Shown: positions 46,897 through 57,712, counted from the stretch's first letter. The stretch is 64,000 nt of DNA from JAEXOD01 sp963667875 (GCA_963667875.2 CAXXGC010000003.1:186001-250000); one strand, 5' to 3'. Notes: generated by a model from the sequence alone, not told the origin. A program made the numbers and translations.

Positions 46897-49800
46897 ATGC
46901 AAAAACTAAAACTTAATTTAACTTTGTTTATTACAATGTGGTTATCCTCAATTTCAATTTTCGCAACCGCAGATTCATTGCAGAGTAATGGAAATAAAGA
47001 TTTACCAAAAAGTTATTTCCAAACTGCAGCTTTATATGGTGAAAATAGTGCCGTAGCTAAAGTGCTTAGTACAGATAAAGGTGTAAATGTTAAATTTACA
47101 AATCCTTATACATCATCGCAAATGAGTACTTGGGCCGGAACATTTAAGGGCGAAATCAACTCAGTTGGGAATATTAAATTTTTCTGTATTGATATTAGTC
47201 ATAATTTGGCATTTTGGACATCCAGCCAGCCGCATACTTACGTGGATGCTGGTAATACTCCATCTCAGATAACTTATATTTTAAACAATTATTATCCTTA
47301 CAAAAGTTTACCATATACAGGTTCTTTAACTGAAACAAATGAAGCAGCAGCAGTACAATTAGCTGTTTGGCATTTTGCAGATGGTGTTAATGTTAATACA
47401 GTTGATGTTGCGGCTGTAAAAACAAGAGCATTACAAATTATTGCTGATGCTGATGCAAATGCAGGAAGTATTATTCCTGTAGCTACATTATTAATTACAC
47501 CTGCTTCAACTGAAATTTATGTTGGTCAAGGTGCTACTTTACGTGTTTATGCATATAATGAAACAGGCAATACCTTAGCTAACGTTCCTGTAACTTTAAG
47601 CACTACTTCAGGTGTTTTAAGTGCTTTATCAGGTACTACAAATGCTCAGGGTTATTTTGAATTTACCTTAACACAAGGTGCTTCAAATAACGCTAATGTT
47701 TCAGCATCTGCACAAGTAGTGGTTCCACAGGGAACAAAATATGTTCATTCAGTTGGTCCAAATCAATATCAAAAACTTGTATTAGCTACTCCGGCAGTTG
47801 CAAACAGACTTTTTACAGCTAATATTAAATGGTTAGAAAGAACAGACTTAAAATTAACCAAAGTTTGTGATAATCCTAATCCAACTAATGGTGATGTTGT
47901 AACCTTTACAGTAACTGTAACAAATGACGGTCCAACAGCAGCAACAGGAGTTGAAGTAACAGATTTATTAAACTCAGCTTTCGAAATTCAATCAGTAACT
48001 CCATCCACAGGTACGTACAACGAAACAACAGGTATCTGGACAGTTGGTTTCATTAGCAAACGGTGCTTCTGCATCTTTAGTAATGACAGTAAAAGTAAAT
48101 GTTGTTAATGTATTTTACTTCACAAATTGATTTAGGTGTTTGCAAGTGATTTTAACGTATTTGTTATTGAAGACATTAATCAGCCTTCTTCAGATACACA
48201 AGGTAAAATGGCAGCAGGAAGAGATATTTTCTTAACTAATTATAGTGTAGGCGATTTATTACCAAACAGTAATGGAACAGAAGATGTTTTAATTGCAGGT
48301 CGTAATTTGACATTTTTAACCGGTGCTATATCTAATGGTAACGTAGTTTATGGAAATTCTTCAAACTTGCCTGTAAGTTATGTTAGTGTTGTTGGCGGAG
48401 AAGTAAGAAAAGACAGCGTAATCGATTTTGCAGCTGCAGAATCATATTTATTAGATTTGTCAGCTTCTTTGGCAAATTATCCTGCTAATGGTACAGATAC
48501 TTTAGCCTGGAGTACTTTAAGCTTAAACGGTACAAACCCAATTATCAACATATTTAATGTTGATGGTGCAGATATCACAAATTCAACAAGCGTACAAATT
48601 AATGTGCCAAGCGGTTCTACTGTTATTGTAAATGTAGCCGGTGACAGTGTATTATTTAATGGCGGTTTAGATCTTCATGGTGCTACAACAAACGCTACAT
48701 TATATAATTTTTATGAATCAACTTATTTAACTATTAATCAAATTGATGTTAAAGGCAGCTTGTTAGCTCCTAAAGCTGATGTTAACTTTATTGACGGACA
48801 AATAAACGGCCAGTTTATTGCTAAATCAGTTAAAGGAAAAGCTCAATTTAATATTTCCAAATTTATTGGCAACATTCCGGGAAAAACTGAATTAGAAAAT
48901 ATTGCAGAAGTTACAAAAGCTAATCAATTGGATCCTGATTCAACACCGGGCAACGGTGTAACAACTGAAGATGATTATGCAATTGTAAAAATCTCTGTTA
49001 ATCCTAATTTATCAGTTGGCAGCGGTTCTGTTAACGTTGATTGGGAATATGTTGGTACATTTGAAACACACGAAATTATGTGGGTAATTACACGCGATAA
49101 AGACGGTAATCTTATATCAGGTACATTTGGCGGAAAAATTTATCGCTCAGTAGATGAAGGATTAACTTGGACAGTATTAAACAGTGGAATGAACGTTGGT
49201 TATATCTGGTCAATAAAAGTTAATTCAGTATCAGGCGAAATATTTGCTTCAACCGAAAGAGGAATTTATCATTCAGTTGATAATGGCGCTACATGGACTG
49301 TTTTTGCATTAGCCAACAAAGATGTACGTGCCTTATTATTAGACGAAACAAACCATGCTATGTATGCCGGAATTTGGGGAGAAGGTATCTCTAAATCAGT
49401 TGATGGCGGAACTACTTGGGTTGCTAAAAATGAAGGTTTAATTTTTACAGCAGTAAATACACTGGCAATGAATAGCAACAATGAAATATTTGTTGGTACA
49501 TTTGGCGGCGGTATTTTCAAATCTGTAGATTTTGCAGAAAACTGGACAAAATTAAATGTTGGTTACGATCATATTTGGTCAATTGGTATTAATACTTCTA
49601 ATGAAATATTTGCTGCTACTTATGGTGGCGGAATGTATTATTCAGCTGATGACGGTGCTACTTTTACACGTCAAAATGCAGTTAATGCTGAATTTATTTA
49701 TGCTGTAACTATTGACGGCGGTAATGTATTTGCAAGTGCTTGGAACGGTGGTATTTATTTATATTCAACAGGTACAGAAAACAGCTGGTCACAACTTGGA

Positions 49801-50208
49801 ATGGTTGGTTTTGGAATCAGTTCAATTATGGTTGATAAAGGTGTTTTATATGCCGGTACAAGTGATGGTAAATTATATAAAAATATAAATCCGGTAACAG
49901 GTGTAAATGAAACAGGAAATTCATTAAATTATTCATTTAACTTAGAACAAAATTATCCTAATCCTTTTAATCCAAGTACTATTATTAAATATTCAGTTGC
50001 TGAAGTAACTAATGTTAAATTAACTGTATATGATATTCTTGGAAGAGAAGTTGTAACTTTAGTAAATAATAACTTACAACCGGGAGCATATACAATGGTT
50101 TGGAATGCAACCGATAAATTTGGTAAAAAAGTTGCAAGCGGAATTTACTTCTATTCTTTGGAAGCAGGTAAATTTAACAAAACTAACAAAATGATGTTAA
50201 TGAAGTAA
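46897..50208 (+). CDS. T9SS-secreted thioester-domain surface protein, paralog 1 (three frameshifts)
   Basis: This is one gene of about 1,102 codons. Three extra T at about 48047, 48114 and 48141, relative to the next paralog, break the frame between 48046 and 48142; together they add three bases, so the original frame resumes. Domains: signal peptide 1-24; thioester domain about 35-190 with C97 (KFFCIDI) and Q154 (AVQLAVW); Ig-like 193-285; DUF11 315-402 interrupted by a choice-of-anchor A domain (about 408-660); Asp-box propeller about 715-1010; T9SS sorting domain 1020-1102. It likely forms a covalent contact with host or neighbour surfaces through the Cys-Gln thioester. It has a sigma-54-type promoter and its own terminator. 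Confidence 0.8.
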
Positions 50209-50240
50209 AAGAGAAATTCTAAATTTTGAATTCTTAATTA

Positions 50241-50277
50241 AAAAGCCGTGGTTAATAAAATAACTGCGGCTTTTTTT
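50241..50277 (+). terminator. Terminator after thioester protein 1
   Basis: GCCGTGGTTA pairs with TAACTGCGGC (two wobble or mismatched pairs) and is followed by seven T. The same design recurs after the next four surface-protein genes. Confidence 0.85.
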
Positions 50278-50447
50278 AGTTTGTGTCAACAATAATTGAT
50301 TTTCTAAATAAAATTATTTTATAATTCGGAAAATTCATCCTTTTTGCATTTTACCACAATAAGTACGCAAAATATCTTATTATCATTTCTTTAATTACAT
50401 GAGGATTAATGGCTGTATATAAATGTATCACTTCCTAAAGAAATCTT

Positions 50448-50458
50448 AAAATGAAACA
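50448..50458 (+). promoter_or_regulatory. Candidate upstream activator site (copy 2)
   Basis: AAAATGAAACA identical to 46783-46793, 62 bases before the GG of the downstream sigma-54-type promoter, in sequence otherwise clearly diverged from copy 1. Confidence 0.5.
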
Positions 50459-50508
50459 CATTGATGATCAAAAATATCTGAAAATGCAATAAATAACTGC
50501 AAAAAGAG

Positions 50509-50524
50509 TGGCATTAATTTTGCA
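50509..50524 (+). promoter_or_regulatory. Sigma-54-type promoter of thioester protein 2
   Basis: TGGCATTAATTTTGCA has GG at 50510-50511 and GC at 50522-50523 with the required ten-base gap. The predicted leader to the ATG at 50561 is 26 bases, the same as for paralog 1. Confidence 0.7.
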
Positions 50525-50560
50525 TTTTATACAAAAATAAATTTATATTTTAGGGGAAAA

Positions 50561-53500
50561 ATGAAAAAAATAATACTCAATTTGCTTTTATTTGCAACAA
50601 TGTGGTTCTCTTCAAATTCCATATTTGCAACTGTAGATTCATTACAGGGGAAAGGAAATAAAGACTTACCAAAAAGTTATTTCCAAACCGCAGCTATTTA
50701 TGGTGAAAATAGCGCCATAGCTAAAGTTCTGAATACGGATCAAGTTGTTGCAATACATTTTACTGATCCATATACTTCAAATCAAGTTTATGATTATGCA
50801 GGTACCTTTAACGGCGAAATTAATTCGGTTGGTAATATAAAATTTTATTGTATCGATATTAGACATAGCTTAGCTTTCTGGACATCCGGCCAGCCGCATA
50901 CTTATGTTGATGCAGGAAATACTCCTTCGCAAATAACCTATATTCTAAATAATTATTATCCATACAAAAGTTTGCCATATTCAGGTTCATTATCTTCGGC
51001 AAATGAAGCAGCAGCAGTGCAAATGGCAATTTGGCATTATGCTGATGGTGTAAATGTTAATACTGCTGATATTGCAGCAATAAAAAATAGAGCATTACAA
51101 ATTATTGCTGATGCTGATGCAAATGCAGGAAGTATTATTCCTGTAGCTACATTATTAATTACACCTGCCTCAACCGAAATTTATGTTGGTCAAGGTGCTA
51201 CTTTACGTGTTTATGCATATAATGAAACAGGTAATACGTTAGCTAACGTTCCGGTAACTTTAAGCACTACTTCAGGTGTTTTAAGTGCATTATCAGGAAC
51301 AACAAATGCTCAGGGTTATTTTGAATTTACCTTAACACAAGGTGCTTCAAATAACGCAAGTGTTTCAGCATCTGCACAAGTAGTAGTTCCACAGGGAACA
51401 AAATATGTTCATTCAGTTAGTCCCGATCAATATCAAAAACTTGTATTAGCTACTCCAGCAGTTGCAAACAGACTTTTTACAGCTAATATTAAATGGTTAG
51501 AAAGAACAGATCTAAAATTGAATAAATCTTGTGATAATCCTAATCCTACTAATGGTGATGTTGTAACCTTTACAGTAACTGTAACTAACGATGGTCCTAC
51601 AGCAGCAACAGGAGTTGAAGTAACAGATTTATTAAACTCAGCTTTTGAAATTCAATCAGTAACTCCATCCACAGGTACGTACAACGAAACAACAGGTATC
51701 TGGACAGTTGGTTCATTAGCAAACGGTGCTTCTGCATCTTTAGTAATGACAGTAAAAGTGAATGTTGTTAATGTATTTACTTCACAAATTGATTTAGGTG
51801 TTGCAAGTGATTTTAACGTATTTGTAATTGAAGACATTAATCAGCCTTCTTCAGATACACAAGGTAAAATGGCAGCAGGAAGAGATATTTTCTTAACTAA
51901 TTATAGTGTAGGCGATTTATTACCAAACAGTAATGGAACAGAAGATGTTTTAATTGCAGGTCGTAATTTGACATTTTTAACCGGTGCCATTTCTAATGGT
52001 AACGTAGTTTATGGAAATTCTTCTAACTTGCCTGTAAGTTATGTAAGTGTAGTAGGCGGAGAAGTTAGAAAAGACAGCGTAATTGATTTTGCAGCAGCAG
52101 AATCATATTTATTGGATTTATCGGCATCTTTGGCAAATTATCCTGCTAATGGTACTGATACATTATCATGGAGCACTTTATCATTAAAAGGTACACATCC
52201 AATTATCAATGTGTTTAACGTTGATGGCAAAGACGTTACAAATTCTTCGGGAATTGAAATTAATGTGCCAAACGGTTCAACTGTTATTGTAAATGTTTCC
52301 GGTGATAGTGTATTATTTAATGGCGGTTTAGATCTTTATGGTGCTTCCACAAATACTACATTATATAATTTTTATGAATCAACATATTTAACTATTAATC
52401 AAATTGATGTTAAAGGCAGCTTGTTAGCCCCTAAAGCTGAAGTTAACTTTATTGACGGTCAAATAAACGGCCAGTTTATTGCTAAATCAGTTAAAGGTAA
52501 AGCTCAATTTAATATTTCCAAATTTATTGGTAATATTCCGGGACAAACCGAATTACAAAATATAGCTGAAATAACAAAAGCAAATCAATTAGATCCTGAC
52601 TCAGAGCCGGGTAATGGTATTACTACAGAAGACGATTATGATTTTGTTAATTTATCTGTAAATCCTGATCTGTCTGTTGGAAGCGGTACAACAAATCCAG
52701 ATTGGGAATTGGTTGGTACGTTTAACACAAATGAAATTACATGGGTTATTACAAAAGATAAAGACGGAAATTTATTAAAAGGATCAACCGGCGGCAAAAT
52801 TTCGCGTTCAGTAAATAACGGAGTTACATGGACTTTATTAAATCCGGGAATGGGTGTTGGGTATGTTTGGTCAATTCAAGTAAACATGGTTAACGGTTAT
52901 ATTTATGCTGCAACTGAATACGGAATATTCCGTTCAACAAATAATGGGTCAACATGGAATATGTTTGCCTTTGCGGGAAAAAGAGTTCCAGCCTTTATTT
53001 TTGATGAATCAATTAACGTAATGTATGCCGCAGTATTAGGTGAAACGTTATTCAAATCTACTGATGGCGGAAACACATGGTTTGGAAAATTAACAGGTTT
53101 AGGTTGTGATAATATTAGCTCAATTGCAATCAATTCAAATAAAGAACTATATGTTGGGACATTAGGGGGAAAAATCTATAAATCAACAGATCTAGCAGAT
53201 CATTTTACACAATTAAATATTGAATATCCATATATCTGGTCACTTGGAATAAGCGAATCTGATGAAATATTTGTTGGTACCTATGGAAACGGAATGTACT
53301 TATCTTCTGATGAAGGTGCAACATTCGTTAAACAAAATGCGATAACAGACAAATTTATTTATGCAATTACTGTATCTGGAAATAAAGTGATTGCAAGTGC
53401 CTGGAACGGTGGTATCTATGTATATCAATCTGGTGTAGAAAGTACATGGTCACAACTTGGAATGGTAGGTTTTGGAGTTAGTGCTATTATGCTTGACAAA

Positions 53501-53869
53501 GGCGTTTTATATGCCGGTACAAGTGAAGGTAAATTATATAAAAATACAAATCCTGTTACAGGTGTAAATGAAACAGGAAATTCATTAAATTATTCATTTA
53601 ACTTAGAACAAAATTATCCTAATCCTTTTAATCCAAGTACTATTATTAAATATTCAGTTGCTGAAGTAACTAATGTTAAATTAACTGTTTATGATATACT
53701 TGGAAGAGAAGTTGTAACTTTAGTAAATAATAACTTACAACCGGGAGCATATACAATGGTTTGGAATGCAACCGATAAATTTGGTAAAAAAGTTGCAAGC
53801 GGAATTTACTTCTATTCTTTGGAAGCAGGTAAATTTAACAAAACTAACAAAATGATGTTAATGAAGTAA
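50561..53869 (+). CDS. T9SS-secreted thioester-domain surface protein, paralog 2
   Basis: A 1,102-residue intact paralog. Signal peptide 1-24 (NSIFATVDS). Thioester (TQXA-type) domain about 35-190 with C97 in KFYCIDI and Q154 in AVQMAIWHY. Big_1/Ig-like 193-285. DUF11 first part 315-402 (TVTVTNDGPTAATGVEVTDLL). Choice-of-anchor A 408-660 (ASDFNVFVIEDINQ, GKMAAGRDIFL, LLAPKAEVNF). DUF11 closing strand 666-702 (NIAEITKANQLDPDSEPGNG). Asp-box propeller 715-1010. T9SS tail 1020-1102. The thioester fold is established in Gram-positive adhesins that bind partners covalently; a comparable role here is inference. Its 3' end is nearly identical to that of paralog 1. Confidence 0.87.
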   Translation: MKKIILNLLLFATMWFSSNSIFATVDSLQGKGNKDLPKSYFQTAAIYGENSAIAKVLNTDQVVAIHFTDPYTSNQVYDYAGTFNGEINSVGNIKFYCIDIRHSLAFWTSGQPHTYVDAGNTPSQITYILNNYYPYKSLPYSGSLSSANEAAAVQMAIWHYADGVNVNTADIAAIKNRALQIIADADANAGSIIPVATLLITPASTEIYVGQGATLRVYAYNETGNTLANVPVTLSTTSGVLSALSGTTNAQGYFEFTLTQGASNNASVSASAQVVVPQGTKYVHSVSPDQYQKLVLATPAVANRLFTANIKWLERTDLKLNKSCDNPNPTNGDVVTFTVTVTNDGPTAATGVEVTDLLNSAFEIQSVTPSTGTYNETTGIWTVGSLANGASASLVMTVKVNVVNVFTSQIDLGVASDFNVFVIEDINQPSSDTQGKMAAGRDIFLTNYSVGDLLPNSNGTEDVLIAGRNLTFLTGAISNGNVVYGNSSNLPVSYVSVVGGEVRKDSVIDFAAAESYLLDLSASLANYPANGTDTLSWSTLSLKGTHPIINVFNVDGKDVTNSSGIEINVPNGSTVIVNVSGDSVLFNGGLDLYGASTNTTLYNFYESTYLTINQIDVKGSLLAPKAEVNFIDGQINGQFIAKSVKGKAQFNISKFIGNIPGQTELQNIAEITKANQLDPDSEPGNGITTEDDYDFVNLSVNPDLSVGSGTTNPDWELVGTFNTNEITWVITKDKDGNLLKGSTGGKISRSVNNGVTWTLLNPGMGVGYVWSIQVNMVNGYIYAATEYGIFRSTNNGSTWNMFAFAGKRVPAFIFDESINVMYAAVLGETLFKSTDGGNTWFGKLTGLGCDNISSIAINSNKELYVGTLGGKIYKSTDLADHFTQLNIEYPYIWSLGISESDEIFVGTYGNGMYLSSDEGATFVKQNAITDKFIYAITVSGNKVIASAWNGGIYVYQSGVESTWSQLGMVGFGVSAIMLDKGVLYAGTSEGKLYKNTNPVTGVNETGNSLNYSFNLEQNYPNPFNPSTIIKYSVAEVTNVKLTVYDILGREVVTLVNNNLQPGAYTMVWNATDKFGKKVASGIYFYSLEAGKFNKTNKMMLMK

Positions 53870-53905
53870 AAGTAATTCTAAATTATGAATTTTTAATTCT
53901 TAATT

Positions 53906-53942
53906 AAAAACCGTGGTTAAATAAAATTAGCTGCGGTTTTTC
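53906..53942 (+). terminator. Terminator after thioester protein 2
   Basis: AAAAACCGTGGTTA pairs with TAGCTGCGGTTTTT across an AT loop, 36 bases after the stop. Confidence 0.85.
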
Positions 53943-54099
53943 TATTAGAATTTAATGACAAAATATTGTATTTTGGGATATTAACTATCAAAAATTAAAG
54001 ATCATTAGTTTTTATTCGATAATACATGTATAGAATAATGTATTTTTACTTAGTTAATATTTATTTACGAAATTTATTAACATGGAGGTATATAAATAA

Positions 54100-57000
54100 A
54101 TGATTAAACGAACTGACAGATTATTAAACCTTTTTGTGCTTTTGTTTTTTATTATTGGTGTTGTTAATATTAATGCTGTAACCGATAGTACCGCGACAAA
54201 AACCTCGGAAGAACATCCGATAAGTTATTTTCAATCAGCAAATTTAGGTGAAAGTTCAGCAATAGCAAAGGTTTTAACCACTGATAAGGGTGTAAATGTT
54301 ACGTTTACAAATCCTTACACAGGAGTACCTTTTAGCAGCGTGTATGCAGGTACATTTAATGCCGAAGTAAATAACCAGTCTAATGTAAAATTATTTTGTA
54401 TTGATATTTTACATCATTTGGCTTTTTGGACTTCTAGTCAGCCCCATACTTATATTGATGCTGGAAATACTCCATCTAAAATCACTTATATTTTAAATAA
54501 CTATTACCCATACAAACCACTTCCTTATACCGGTTCTTTATCCGATAAAAACGAAGCTTGTGCTGTACAAATAGCCGTATGGCATTTTAGTGACGGAGTT
54601 GAAGCAAATACTGTTACTAATTCGACAATTAAAAACAGGGCATTACAAATTATTGCAGATGCTGATGCAAATGCAGGGAATATAACCCCTGTTGCAACAT
54701 TAATTATAACTCCTGCTTCGCAGGAAATTTATTCAGGCCAAGTTGCTTCTATGCGTGTTTATGCTTATAATGAACGCGGAACAGCATTGGCTAACGTAAC
54801 AGTTAACTTAAGTGCAGTAAATGGTACTTTAAGCTCTACAACTGGTGTAACTAATGCACAGGGATATTTATCATTTACACTTAGTCAGGGAAATGTTAAT
54901 ACTGCCACAGTTACAGCCTCAGCACAGGTTGTTGTTCCACAAGGTACAAAGTATGTACATTCTGTAAGTGCCGATACATATCAAAAACTAGTGCTTGCTA
55001 CTCCTGTTTTGGCTAACAGATTATTTTCAGCAAGTGTAAAATGGCTTGCAAAAACAGATTTAAGACTTACAAAAACAGTTAACAATAACAATCCTGTTAA
55101 TGGTGATGTAATATCATTTACGGTTACAGTAACCAATGACGGACCTACTCCGGCAACTGGTGTTGAAGTTACTGATTTAATTGATAACGGATTTGAGATT
55201 CAATCTGCTACCCCATCGCAAGGAAGTTATACTCAGTCAACAGGCAAATGGCTTGTTGGAGCTTTAGCAAACGGAGCAAGTGCTACTTTAGTTGTTACCG
55301 TTAAAGTAAACTCGGCTGATATTTTTACTTCGCAGCTTAGTTTTGGTGCAGCTGATGATTTTAATGTTTTTGTATTTGACGATGTTAATCAACCTTCATC
55401 GGATACAGAAGGTAAAATGGCTGCCGGACGTGATATATTCTTGGCAAATTATAGTGTTGGCGATAAATTAGTTAATTCAAACGGTACCGAAGATGTATTA
55501 GTTGCCGGAAGAAATCTGACATTTTTAACCGGAGCGGTTTTTGGCGGTAATGTGGTTTATGGTAACCAGACTAATTTACCGGTTGATTATGTAAGCGTTG
55601 AAGGTGAAGTTAGAAAAGACAGCGTTATAGATTTTGCCGGAGCACGCTCTTACTTGTTGGATTTATCTGCAACAATAGCAGGTTATGCTGCTAATGGTCA
55701 GGATACAATGATTTGGAGTTCTTTGCATCTGAATGGTACACATCCGTTAATTAATATTTTTGATGTTTCTGCTGCTGATGTTAACAACTCAACTGAAATA
55801 TTTGTAAATGTTCCCTTTGGTGCTACTGCGTTAGTTAATATTGCGGGTGATTCTATTTTAGTTGATGGTGGTTTAGTAGTATCCGGAGCAGATAAGTATA
55901 GTACTTTGTTTAATTTTTATGAAGCTTCAAAATTAGTTATTAATAATATTGATGTACAAGGAACTGTATTTGCTCCAAAAGCAGAAGTAAACTATGTTAA
56001 CGGACAATTAAACGGTCAGTTAATAGCTAAATCTGTTTATGGTCAAGGTCAGTTTAACCTTGCTAAATTTATTGGTAATGTTCCAGCTACTACAACAATG
56101 AAAAACATTGCTGAAGTTACAAAAGCAAACCAACTTGATCCCGATAGCCAACCCGGTAATGGTGTTACAAATGAAGATGATTATGCTGCTGTTACAATAG
56201 TGGTTAATCCTAATCTTTCTGTTGGCAGCGGTTCAGTAAATGTTAATTGGGAATATACCGGAAGTATAAGTTCCGATCAAATAGTTTGGGTTATGACCCG
56301 TGATAAAGATAATAATTTGCTTACCGGTACATGGGGCGGCAAAATATATCGATCAACAGATGATGGTGTTTCATGGAATTTGTTAAACGGGAGCATGAAT
56401 GTTGGTTATATTTGGTCAATCATTGTTAATAACTCGTATATATTTGCAGCTACTGAACAAGGTGTCTATCGTTCTACAAATAACGGTATAACATGGAGTT
56501 TATACAGTTTAGCTAATAAAGATGTTAGAACATTACTTGTAACTAATAATAATACAGTAGTTTATGCAGGTATTTGGGGAGAAGGTATTTTCAAATCAAC
56601 AGATTTAGGTTTATCTTGGACTGCTAAAAATGAAGGTTTGACATTTAAAGCTGTTAACTCATTGGCCGAAAATGGTTCAGGTGCTATGTTTGTTGGTACT
56701 TTTGGAGGCGGGATCTTTAAATCAACAGATAACGCTGAAAACTGGGTTAAACTAAATGTTGGTTACGATCATGTTTGGTCGGTTGGTATTAATACTTCTG
56801 ATGAAATATTTGCAGCTACTTATGGCGACGGTATGTATTATTCCAATGACGGCGGAGCAACATTTACAAAACAAGTTAATGTTACAGCTCCTTATATCTA
56901 TTCAGTTACTATAGATGGCGGTAATGTATTTGCAAGTGCCTGGAACGGCGGTATTTATTTATATCAATCTGCCACTGAAAGCGGCTGGGCAAAACTTGGA

Positions 57001-57408
57001 ATGGTTGGTTTTGGTGTAAGTTCCGTATTTATTGATAGAGGGATTTTATATGCCGGAGCCAGTGATGGAAAGTTATATAAAAATACAAGTCCATTAACCG
57101 GAGTAGAAGATAATAATAACTCATTAAGTTATTCATTTAACTTGGAACAAAATTATCCTAATCCGTTTAATCCAAGTACAATAATTAAGTATTCAATTGC
57201 CGAAGTTACTAATGTTAAATTAACAATATATGATATACTTGGCAGGGAAGTAATAACATTAATTAACTCCGAATTACATCCGGGAGCATACTCAATGATT
57301 TGGAATGCTACTGATAAGTTTGGTAAAAAAGTTACCAGCGGAATTTATTTCTATTCGTTGGAAGCAGGTAAATTTACTAAAACAAACAAGATGTTGTTGA
57401 TTAAGTAA
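54100..57408 (+). CDS. T9SS-secreted thioester-domain surface protein, paralog 3
   Basis: A 1,102-residue paralog with GGAGG upstream of the ATG. It is more diverged from the first two but keeps each domain: signal peptide 1-26, thioester domain with C100 (KLFCIDI) and Q157 (AVQIAVWHF), Ig-like domain, DUF11 interrupted by choice-of-anchor A (ADDFNVFVFDDVNQ), propeller, and T9SS tail. Its tail is identical in protein sequence to that of the following YD-repeat genes rather than to its own paralogs. No sigma-54-type site or AAAATGAAACA element is seen upstream, so it may be expressed under different conditions. Confidence 0.87.
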   Translation: MIKRTDRLLNLFVLLFFIIGVVNINAVTDSTATKTSEEHPISYFQSANLGESSAIAKVLTTDKGVNVTFTNPYTGVPFSSVYAGTFNAEVNNQSNVKLFCIDILHHLAFWTSSQPHTYIDAGNTPSKITYILNNYYPYKPLPYTGSLSDKNEACAVQIAVWHFSDGVEANTVTNSTIKNRALQIIADADANAGNITPVATLIITPASQEIYSGQVASMRVYAYNERGTALANVTVNLSAVNGTLSSTTGVTNAQGYLSFTLSQGNVNTATVTASAQVVVPQGTKYVHSVSADTYQKLVLATPVLANRLFSASVKWLAKTDLRLTKTVNNNNPVNGDVISFTVTVTNDGPTPATGVEVTDLIDNGFEIQSATPSQGSYTQSTGKWLVGALANGASATLVVTVKVNSADIFTSQLSFGAADDFNVFVFDDVNQPSSDTEGKMAAGRDIFLANYSVGDKLVNSNGTEDVLVAGRNLTFLTGAVFGGNVVYGNQTNLPVDYVSVEGEVRKDSVIDFAGARSYLLDLSATIAGYAANGQDTMIWSSLHLNGTHPLINIFDVSAADVNNSTEIFVNVPFGATALVNIAGDSILVDGGLVVSGADKYSTLFNFYEASKLVINNIDVQGTVFAPKAEVNYVNGQLNGQLIAKSVYGQGQFNLAKFIGNVPATTTMKNIAEVTKANQLDPDSQPGNGVTNEDDYAAVTIVVNPNLSVGSGSVNVNWEYTGSISSDQIVWVMTRDKDNNLLTGTWGGKIYRSTDDGVSWNLLNGSMNVGYIWSIIVNNSYIFAATEQGVYRSTNNGITWSLYSLANKDVRTLLVTNNNTVVYAGIWGEGIFKSTDLGLSWTAKNEGLTFKAVNSLAENGSGAMFVGTFGGGIFKSTDNAENWVKLNVGYDHVWSVGINTSDEIFAATYGDGMYYSNDGGATFTKQVNVTAPYIYSVTIDGGNVFASAWNGGIYLYQSATESGWAKLGMVGFGVSSVFIDRGILYAGASDGKLYKNTSPLTGVEDNNNSLSYSFNLEQNYPNPFNPSTIIKYSIAEVTNVKLTIYDILGREVITLINSELHPGAYSMIWNATDKFGKKVTSGIYFYSLEAGKFTKTNKMLLIK

Positions 57409-57440
57409 AGAGCAATTCTAAATTTTTAATTTTCAATTAA

Positions 57441-57475
57441 AAACCGTAGTTAAATAAAATTAGCTGCGGTTTTTC
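57441..57475 (+). terminator. Terminator after thioester protein 3
   Basis: AAACCGTAGTTA pairs with TAGCTGCGGTTT, followed by TTCATTTT; 33 bases after the stop. Confidence 0.85.
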
Positions 57476-57712
57476 ATTTTAAATAATGGACATTTTATGT
57501 TTGTTTTGTGCAAAATTATTGTCTTCATCTTTTTTTAAATTGTTAAATTGTGATACAAATCATGTATAAACTAATAGCGCAATAAATATCTTTGAAAGTT
57601 TGAAAATTTTATATAATATTAAATAACAATATTTTAAAAATTTAAAGTTTAATATTATTCTTTGGGTTAATTGTATTTGATAATTATTCCAAAAAGCTAA
57701 AGGAGGTTCTAT

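Noticed and set aside
49040..49860. Sialidase call from Asp-box motifs (SxDxGxTW) in the propeller
   Set aside because: Asp boxes are common structural motifs in propellers; no sialidase catalytic arginine triad can be identified.
57587..57594. TATCTTTG as a Bacteroidetes-type -7 promoter element
   Set aside because: It fits TAnnTTTG and is duplicated at 59426, but no TTG lies at the required upstream spacing; other promoters here are of the TTGACA type.
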